Shown here in pieces: positions 56,101 through 64,000 of a stretch of DNA of 64,000 bases (within the stretch, counting starts at the first letter, position 1; each line of letters opens with the position of its first letter). Under the pieces are notes generated by a model. The model had not been told where the DNA came from. It ran no database searches and worked only from the letters and a program-made list of their open reading frames with translations. Location of the stretch: assembly GCF_000275845.1 (NCBI RefSeq), contig NW_006766889.1, positions 391,289 through 455,288 on the forward strand. The letters are read 5' to 3'. The translations under genes and the position numbers were made by a program. The stretch is from Dichomitus squalens LYAD-421 SS1. Its lineage: Eukaryota > Basidiomycota > Agaricomycetes > Polyporales > Polyporaceae.

Positions 56101-59100
56101 ACGTCATTCGCGATGGGTACCTATCGAGAAGCGCGATCTGAGCAGGAACCAGAACCGACGGGCCTGTCACATACTCGGTGTGCCCGGTGTTGTGGTTCCG
56201 GATGCGGTCTCGAAGGTTGCGTAGTAGCTCACGTTGTCAGCCGTGGCCAACGTGAACGTTGGACGGGTAACCGAGGAGGGTGTACGATTGTGGTGCGCGC
56301 AGGTCATGTTGATGATATCCTCGCAGAACCTTGTCCTAACGGTGACGAAAGGTTCTCCGGGCGATTCTTCAATGCGTGCCAACTCTCCGCAATCGCCCAT
56401 GCGAGTTGCCATCCCGCCAGTACGGCGCCAGAGCTTGCCCGAGTAGGCGATAGTCTGCGGGCTCCGACGCGAATATCACTCGTCGTGGGTTCGCCCTCAA
56501 CTGACCGCCGCCCATCGGACCACGCCTGCTGCCTCATGGTCATCCACCATCAGACTGACTGGATTCTCCCAGGTTCATCGACGTTCGACCGATACCGAAT
56601 TTCCATATCGCGGACTTCAGCCCGCCGTGGACGGCGTCACTGTCACGCCCAATATAAAACTCGAATATTCAACTTGTCCAAATTGTCGAGTTGTCCAGAG
56701 CTGGCTAGTGCGAACACCACCGACGCTGTAGGTGCGACCCTGCGGAATCCTAGAGCAACGCCAGTGTCACGAGAGGATCTGGAGCAAAGAGAATTCGAGA
56801 GCTCACCCTGAAGTTCGTCGATAGAAGGGCAGCGCGCCGATACATTGCTGTTGCCGGGGCTCTCCTGTCGGATCATGCGGGGAAAAATGGTGCGAGTCAA
56901 TGGGCGGAGACCCCTTGTGAGTCTCCTGGGGCGCAGCCGTTGACAAGATTCTTCTGCATCAATGCATGTGGCGTAAGACATTGACATGCCAGTCATTCTT
57001 CCCTGTCCACGGATGCGGCCAGTGTGATGGGCGACGCTGGCTGTTCCAGTGGCTAGGGGATTTTCTGGACAGAGTGGGCAGGTACACGTCGCCCACCGCG
57101 CATCTTTGTCGTCTATCAGATGGAAGAGCGGTATCAGGAATAGTCAGTAGAGGTTTCGAGGTTCACCTAAGGTTCGGCCAGGCGCCACGGTGATAGACGT
57201 AAGTATGCACTTACTCGGGCTCTGATGATGAAACCAGAGATATCACCCCTCCGTTCCTGTCTTCGGCACCTTGGGGGTTTCGTAGAAGTGCGGCTAGATG
57301 CGGACGTGCGACGACCGCACAAGAATGTGCGCCACCCGAGCGTTGAACGGCCGCGCTGGCATTTGGGGCTGGCGAAAGCTGCGCCGATGCCCTCGCAGCT
57401 CGTGCGTGCTATGCGTTGTCACTGTCGCCGACGTCAGTGGCGAACGCAGGCTTCGGGCGGCAATTGGGCGTCCCCGATGGCGATGTAAATCACTGCGACT
57501 GCTCCGATGTGACATCGCCTGTAAAATTGGCGCGGGGGTGGGGTAGCACTGGAGGACTGCTTCCGGGGGCGGTCCCTGTGTCATTGCGTTAGCACGCTGC
57601 GAGATATCATCACACACTCACTGGACCCGAGCCGGAGCCGTGCCCTTTACCCGCCTCCCCCCCGTACCCTCGATGCCGACCAACGTTCGCCCGGGATGCC
57701 CAGACGCCTTCGAAGTGCGCCAACTCAATACACGACCCTCGGGCGCGAGTGGATTTACCCAAGAGGCTGCGGATGTGCTCCGTCTTGACACAAGCACGGA
57801 AGTTGTTTCATCAATTAACAGGACGTTTCTTCGCCGCACAGACGGTGTGTGCCATGCCCCCCGCGTCCGTCGGCGGAGCCTGGACGCGGTCTCAGCAGGA
57901 GGGAAAGATAGGTCGCGTAATAGGTGTTTGCAATCGCAGAGGGGGAGATGTTCCCCTTACGCTATCTGGATTGCGTTTGCTTCGCTGGCAATAGTGTTCT
58001 TGGTCAGCGAAGACCGCATTCGAATATGCGGGGTGCAGTGTCGTCGACGCCACAATCCAGAGCAACCCAGGATAAGATATCGGTGGGCGCGGGAGCATTG
58101 GCCGCGGCGCGACTGTATGCACATCCAAGTGGAGCCTCCGCCGGACCTCGGTGACAGGTTTACGACATGGGCGAGTGGATGACTCTGGCTTGAGGACTGT
58201 GGGCGGGTCCGGCGCCTGCGGAAGGTGCGTCTGAATGAGGTAGTGCTCTCGCTATTCTAAGCGTACGTACCCACAGCCTTCACTTCCGTGATACGCATGC
58301 GTTGGCTTCCCACCGCAGGCATTGGTGGTCCCAACGCTGACGCGGGGAGTCGCTCCGGACATCTTCTTCCCTGTGGGGCGCATCTATTCCTGCGAGCGGA
58401 GTACTCTGTGTTCTGTGAACGGTTCGGTGCAGTGCCCTGGTTACGGGCTATCGGACGCGAGATATCGCATGGGTTGTACCACGGGTAGAAGTGAGAGAAT
58501 CCATCGCTTGCCATTCCGAAGGTTGGAGAAGTCGCCCCGTCACGGCGACCCCTTGTTCATGAATTGAAAAACGGTGTCGCCGGTCGACTGGTATGAAGGT
58601 GTGAATATCGATGCTGTTAGACTTTTCAGGACTACTGGGAATGCAGCTGTGGATTATATGAATGTGATGTATACAGGAATATAATGGACCGTACTAGGAC
58701 ATACCGATTCAACGTTGTGACAGCCTGCGACACCGTCGATATTGTTGAGTTCGCAGGGTGCTTCTCGTGCATCCATGAGATGACTAATTCATATAGATTC
58801 CATCAGTCGATTTGCGGAAATGACTGTGGTCATCTTGATTCAGCAGTCGACAATGCTTGGGGCTTCGGGCACGGGGTGGGTCGTGCAGGGTTGCAAGGAC
58901 TCATTTTCTCGAAGCGAGCGCGAGTATCGACATGCGGAATGATTACATCTGTCGGGAATGGGGACTGTCCAAGTCTAACCCGCTTGAATCTGAAGCGGAC
59001 ACCTTGGTTCCTGCGCTCATATCCCCGCGTGGAGTGACGGCAATGTCGACTGCGATGTGGCCGCGGTCTCCGGCGAGATGTCTGTAACAAAACGCGGAAA

Positions 59101-62100
59101 ACTCGTGTAAGCCGCGGTCGCCGTTCTGGTTGTCGGCATCTCCCGTATCATCGGCTGCATGCGAGGGCTGATGGAGGTAATGGTCGTTTCCGAGTGCCTG
59201 CGAGACTGCGGGTGGTTGAAATGCGAACAGTGATTATCTGGTTGTCCTACACGGCTCGGGTGGTCATCAATCTGCGAGGCCTCAACGACGCTAACTTGGC
59301 TGTGGAAGGGGCAGGACGCTCAGAACTAGTGGATTGATTCACTCAGTAAGCAGAGAACGTCCCCACGTACCCGTCATTAGAAACGAGGGCACCTCCTTGT
59401 GGCGACCTTGATGCGCTATGTGCCTCTTCTTCATACGACACGGGAAATTATCGTAGTCGTCCTGAAAAGGAGGCAGAAAATCCAACACAAGCCAGCCACA
59501 ATAGGAATCTTGCGACTGAGCCGTCCTTGACTCGCCGTGAAGATGGGGACCGACGAAAAGACGTAATGTACATTGCAATATCTTTGAGATGCCTGCTTGG
59601 CAACAGTGTCGTTCAAACTCGCTCCGACGGTCACGGTCATTTCGTGATTGGTCGCCTTTATACCAATGTATCCACTGCGGTAAGTACATACCTGGTACGC
59701 GAGAACGAAGCCAGGACGAGCCCCCTCAACCGCCTGTGAGTCGGCAAGGGATTGAGCGTTCGAATATTGAGTTTGGCTGGCGGTATCCGACCGGGAGGTG
59801 GCTTCGATGGCCAAACGTCTTGTCGAACTGCTCTACGTTTAGACCGGTGCAACATGGCGGCAACTTGAACGATATTCTGGGTCTTCTGTGCTCGGTTTCT
59901 GGTGAAGCTTTGAAGTTTGAGGATAGTGGTCCGAGTTCGACGCATCACATATTTGTCGGACCGAAATGCCGAGTCACGGGAAACGGTGGGTCACAGTATC
60001 TGAGCGTGACCCGTGACTGAGTCGTGCTCAGCTACAGTACTGAGTGACCCCGCCCAAAAAGCGCGTCTTGCTCCATAACGACCACCTGCCAATCCAGCGC
60101 ACTTGCCGTGCTCATGTGTAGTTTGCTTCGTAGCTGCAGCATTCTTTGTCCTCAGCAAGCAGTCTTGATCTATGTTGTGCTGGAAGCCAGACACGCGACT
60201 GCTACCGTAACTTCGTTCCCCACTAGCGAAGTCGAGGTACGCCGCGCTATGCTTCAGGACAGGGACTACTGCTGTCAGGAGGGGCGAAAAGGCCGACCTG
60301 GGAGTCCGCAGATACCTACAGTATGGCTGGCACACCTCCCCATGCCCGGCACGCGGTAGACATTCCAGGACGGTCGCGGAGCGCATCCAACGTGCAGAAC
60401 GCATGCATGCAAGCACGACATGACGTCGTCGATGAGCATCTGCCATTGTGACCCCTTCGAAGCACTTGCACGCAGCATTCATGTCTCTTGTAGGTCCACC
60501 GCGTCCGATCGTCCCGCCCGGATCCTATGTGCTCGCGATCGCACACTAGAACCTAGTGCCAGTCTCCGGACTTGGAGATGGCTGGCAACGGTGCGCACAT
60601 TACACACTCTCCAAACGTGCCCCTTCACTTTCGCGCTTCGTTCATTCAGCAGACACCCTACAGAAGCGCATTCTAGGTTAGATGAACGTAAGAGCGTCTG
60701 GACACTTCATCTGCGCTGCGGCACCTGAGTTCTCCTTCGTTTCCCCTTGGCATAAACTGAGGCCGCGTGTTGGTTGCGGTCCTATCCCGCCGTACAGGGC
60801 GCTACAAGCAATTACAGATGGGTTCTTCGCAACAGCCGGTCCACAAGCCTATTCAAATGAAAGAACCCCGCTGGCGTCCCGTCGCTCGTGTGCCGCAGTG
60901 CTGCAGTCAGCTCCGAGAAGGGCCGACAAAGTAGCATAGCAGCGTATCGAAAGTGAGTAACAGACTACTCGATCGTCCGTCCGCGCTCTGGGCTCTGCAG
61001 CACCCCCCATCTTCCCAGGCCGCCCGTCGCGCATCAGGTTCCCACTCTCATCCCCACGCAGGCCTGCATTTGTCCAAGTCCGATCTGGCCTTTGGCCTGT
61101 GACTGCACTGGCCAATTCTATCGCAACGATCTGCATATGCCTTTCCCTGGCCGCCTGAGATCTCCTGCCTCCTGCAGCAGCCCTGCAACGTGTGGGATAG
61201 CCCTGGGTCAGTCAGCCCCGGCTGGCACGCTAGCCAGCCGCCGGTGCCAAGACCTGCTGCAGCCAGCAGCCAGCAGCCAACAGCCTCCGCGCGCGATCTC
61301 CGCCTCGCCTCGCCTCCCCCTGGGGATCCCATCCGCGTATCGGTATCGACACGTCCCCCCACACCATCAGACACAGTGTCGTAGAACGTCGACGAACGCT
61401 CCCGAAGCGTCCTGCAAGCAAGCCCGTGCCCACTGCTATCGTCTCACATGTCCACCGGCACCAGGCGTGCTGCACGGGCTTGGGTGCCAGCTTCCCGCGC
61501 CATCGCCTGCCTCGTGCCCTTCCTCGCCGGAGAACATCCGCGGGGGAGAGACAGCCCCTGTGCGTCTTCGCGATCATCTCTCCGCTCGTCTTTGCTTTGG
61601 GCTCGCAAATGACCCCTCGCTTCCTTCGTTCGAGGATGCTGTGATGGATGCGAGTCTCGCAGAACGCTCCGGACAAGCACTACGTACTACGGGGCGGATC
61701 CTCCCCCTCCTGATGGCCTGAGCAGTGCGTATCCGAGCCGTACCGTCTTGACAGCATCCCCCTGGCGGCAATCGATGGCGTTCTCTATCGAAGACAGACG
61801 TATGCGCCGCGACGTCGATCCTTGCACCGTCTCCGGCTCGCCATCCGCCATGCATACATTCATCTTCAACCTCGATGTCCGCGAATGCCGTGCTCTGCTT
61901 GCCCCAGGGCCCGCGAAGGAAAGCAAGCCGCGCACTCCAGCTCCGACCTGGGTCGGAGGTTCCGACCACAATGTTCCTACGCCAACGTTTTCCTGGGTGC
62001 GCGTTCATTAGTACAGCTCGGCTCCCGATCGACGAGTCGAGCTCAAGATCCGTCGACCACGTCATAGCAGCGTATGTATGCGTACACTTCCACACGAATT

Positions 62101-62981
62101 TGGCCTCAGCGCGCCATCTAGTCGGACATCGGATTCGACGCCGCTCGGACGCCTTCACAGGTCTCACTGCAGTCAAAGCATATGAAAGTTTCCAAAGGCG
62201 GCTTTGCCAATCCGGGGCTGGGTGTGTTATGTATGCGACTACGACAACAGTTACATAACAAACATGGATGGATGCGCGAGATTTGACATGGGAGGGGGGG
62301 GGGCGTTGCTAGTAATGCTTAGCCGAGGCGTGCATGCGAAGGGGGGGAAGGGGAGGGATGACTTGCGAACGAGAACAGTGATGCAGAATGTGACTTGATG
62401 GACGACTTGGGGGGAGAAGGGGGCGGTGAATGATGAGTGCAGGGAAGCCTTAGTGTACAACACGATGGTCCGCTGGTTGCATGTGGAGGTCAAAGCGGCA
62501 GTATACGAATAAGCAACGACGTCGTCGTCGTCGTCGTCGATGGGTCGGCGGCATGGGCTTGGAGAAACAAATATGAAAGCGAAAGCAGAGTGATGGTGAT
62601 GCATGATGCGGGTGGTGGTACAGATGGGAGGGGGGCGTGTGCGTGTGTCGCAGCATACCGCAACGGCGAATGGGCAGACCAAGCTCGAGCGGGGGTTCGT
62701 CATGGGCAAGGCGACGGGCGGGGTGACGGGTGGAGGTATAGTGAGTTGGGATGTGTGGCGACGATGACGACGTCTGTCGGTAATAAGGAGGAATACGATT
62801 AGCGGTCCTGAGCACAATGGAGGTAAGCCTGTTGGGTCGAGCCCGCCTGCGACGACGCTGCGACTCACCATAGCCGGGGGTATATCGACGCGCGCGGGTA
62901 ACATCGGGCGCATAAGCGGGGATCAACAAGCAACAGCGGGGCGCAGAGGGGTCCATCTCCAGAAACGGCCAACACCGACTC
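53158..62981. other. 9.8-kb gene desert
   Basis: No gene could be supported on either strand. Frames reach about 230 codons (56113-56811 +) but are unordered, overlap antisense frames and contain no recognised domain. No inverted terminal repeats, long terminal repeats, reverse transcriptase or transposase motifs were found by reading. The right end (about 62.25-62.98 kb) has runs of G on the plus strand and probably includes the 3' UTR of the DUF6699 gene. Confidence 0.4.
62521..62539. repeat. GTC trinucleotide microsatellite
   Basis: Six uninterrupted GTC units plus one base. It probably lies in the 3' flank or UTR of the minus-strand DUF6699 gene. Confidence 0.85.
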
Positions 62982-64000
62982 CTACGACGGCGCCGGGCCA
63001 AAATTCGCGATCCAGAAGTCCTGGTCCTCCTTCGTCGGCCGCGTCAGGCCCACAAAAAAGCTGTCGCCCTGGAGCAAGTCGACCCTGCGCATGCCCGTCC
63101 TATGCTCCGCGACGCTCCTCAGGCTCTCCGCGCACCGCCGCTTGTACGCCTCCTCGCAGCGCGGCATCTCCCCGCGCGGGATGTACTCCTTGCGGTCCTG
63201 CCGCGTCGTCACCTGGTACAGGTCGTCCGACAGCGCCTGGAACACGTCCTTGACGAGCAGCGGCCCGCCGTCCGCCCGGCGCACCGTTACGCTCCACCCC
63301 GCGAACTTCGGGTAGCGGATGCTCATCTCCGTGAGCTGCGCGCCGCCGGGCGCGGCCTCGCACACCTTGCGGAGCAGGTACTCGTCGACCTTGTGCTGCG
63401 GGAGCTTGCCGCCGTACGGGCGCGTGTCGCGGATGGCGATGAGCTCGACGGGCTTGGCGGCGTCGAACTCGACGCGGAGCGTGCGCTCGCTGCGGTACGT
63501 GTCGAACGGGCAGAGCTGCCAGTGCAGCCGCGTCTGGTGGACGGGGACGGAGGGGCCCTGCGGCGGGGCTGGCGTGGGCGCCGCGGATCGTGGTACGCCT
63601 GATGGATGGGACGCAGAGCGTGTGTGAGGCGTGCACGCAGGAGGGGCGAGGTGGTCAAGGTCAGTATACACGTGCGCATGCATCACCCACGGCATGCGGC
63701 AGCGATCGTGCCGGATCCGGGGGCGGGAAGCGAAGAGAAGCGGAGGGACGTACTGTGCTTGAGTATCGACTTGGGCGGGCGCGCGGACACAGGGGTGGGC
63801 GAGACCAGGCCCTGCATGACCTGCACGGGCGTCGGGTGGTGCGCGGAGGACGCGCGCTGGGGCCGCGGCTTGAAGATCTCGGGCGAGGGCGTGAACGTCT
63901 CGCGGCAGAGCGACTTCTCGAGGTCGGACGTCATGACGTGCCACGCGGGGCTGCGTATCTCGTACTGGGGCGTCTCCGCACGCACCGAGGGCGGCGGCCT
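62982..64000 (-). CDS. DUF6699 domain protein (5' partial)
   Basis: Exons on the minus strand: 64000-63754 (continuing beyond the window) and 63598-62982, joined in phase across a 155-nt intron. The stop is TAG 62982-62984. The upstream part is Pro/Ser-rich (PSPEIFKPRPQRASS, PPKSILKH). Its frame is still open at the window edge, so the start codon is not seen. The C-terminal part matches the basidiomycete-specific DUF6699: LHWQLCPFDTYRSERTLRVE, then GWSVTVRRADGGPLLVKDVFQAL, EEAYKRRCAESL and GMRRVDLLQGDSFFVGLTRP. Such genes form large families in mushroom-forming fungi; no biochemical function is known. Confidence 0.78.
   Translation of the reverse strand, partial: AAALGACGDAPVRDTQPRVARHDVRPREVALPRDVHALARDLQAAAPARVLRAPPDARAGHAGPGLAHPCVRAPAQVDTQAQYVPPLLFASRPRIRHDRCRMPWVMHAHVYTDLDHLAPPACTPHTRSASHPSGVPRSAAPTPAPPQGPSVPVHQTRLHWQLCPFDTYRSERTLRVEFDAAKPVELIAIRDTRPYGGKLPQHKVDEYLLRKVCEAAPGGAQLTEMSIRYPKFAGWSVTVRRADGGPLLVKDVFQALSDDLYQVTTRQDRKEYIPRGEMPRCEEAYKRRCAESLRSVAEHRTGMRRVDLLQGDSFFVGLTRPTKEDQDFWIANFGPAPS

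Noticed and set aside
56113..56811. 232-codon plus-strand frame in the gene desert
   Set aside because: Cys/Arg/Ser-rich composition, antisense competitors and no splice or domain support.
57640..58182. 180-codon plus-strand frame
   Set aside because: No recognisable motif; arginine-rich second half typical of a chance frame in GC-rich DNA.
58300..58430. GGPNAD, PDIFFPVG and EYSVF strings in two plus-strand frames, reminiscent of a P450 segment before helix K'
   Set aside because: The pieces are short, in different frames and unsupported by ExxR, PERF or heme motifs nearby. Chance resemblance is likely.
62251..62913. 220-codon minus-strand frame next to the DUF6699 gene
   Set aside because: Pro/His/Thr-rich translation of C-rich low-complexity sequence; more likely the 3' UTR of the DUF6699 gene.
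1..64000. tRNA, rRNA, CRISPR or phage/plasmid features
   Set aside because: Scanning for T-loop motifs, repeat-spacer patterns and bacterial gene structure gave nothing; the gene architecture is eukaryotic.

Overview
The window is nuclear DNA of a basidiomycete fungus, most probably an agaricomycete. The evidence is dense spliceosomal introns (most 50-75 nt, GT...AG), several micro-exons, and genes whose exon-joined products match fungal or basidiomycete families: an Agaricomycete-style BBC1/MTI1 protein, a DUF6699 protein, ASK1 of the DASH complex, DSC3 of the Dsc ligase, and P450 relics of a wood-decay type. A polypore-like origin is an inference. No bacterial, viral or organellar genes, tRNA, rRNA or CRISPR arrays were seen. 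Splice models were built by hand, and every model was checked for reading phase across its introns.

Layout. 1-2060: relic of a cytochrome P450 (+), broken at its N-terminus by an AGCT-rich hairpin block. 2844-7792 (-): a 1525-residue proline-rich BBC1/MTI1-type actin-patch protein. 8341-9833 (-): F-box protein, divergent from TAF6 at 10314-11987 (+). 13701-15931 (+): sulfite oxidase in 13 exons, convergent with an importin-7/8-type karyopherin at 16263-20164 (-). 21627-23662 (-): a second P450 pseudogene with at least four disabling changes. 24238-25538 (-): DSC3. 26071-29459 (-): ASK1, with a 1089-nt intron, divergent from KIN17 at 29753-31209 (+). 31603-32911 (+): unknown acidic protein. 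33641-36067 (-): ARP6 of the SWR1 complex, with an apparent one-base frameshift, divergent from a TANGO2-family gene at 36777-38069 (+). 38520-40114 (-): Zn2Cys6 transcription factor. 44654-46877 (+): base-exchange-type phosphatidylserine synthase in 15 exons. 50466-53157 (+): large protein with two RING-like sites. 62982-64000 (-): DUF6699 protein, cut by the window edge.

The left 40 kb is a gene-dense housekeeping block covering transcription initiation, nuclear import, chromatin remodelling, kinetochore, membrane-protein quality control, endocytosis, and sulfur and molybdenum-cofactor metabolism. It is interrupted only by the two dead P450 copies, which lie in inverted orientation about 20 kb apart. 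The right 24 kb is gene-poor: three genes separated by stretches of 4.5, 3.6 and 9.8 kb in which I could support no gene. The genes do not form one pathway or cluster. I did not find a convincing new multi-gene system. The most notable points are gene-structure oddities: the stop-free 504-nt KIN17 intron, the giant ASK1 intron, the ARP6 frameshift and RG-rich tail, the PSS micro-exons, and the expanded RING loop.
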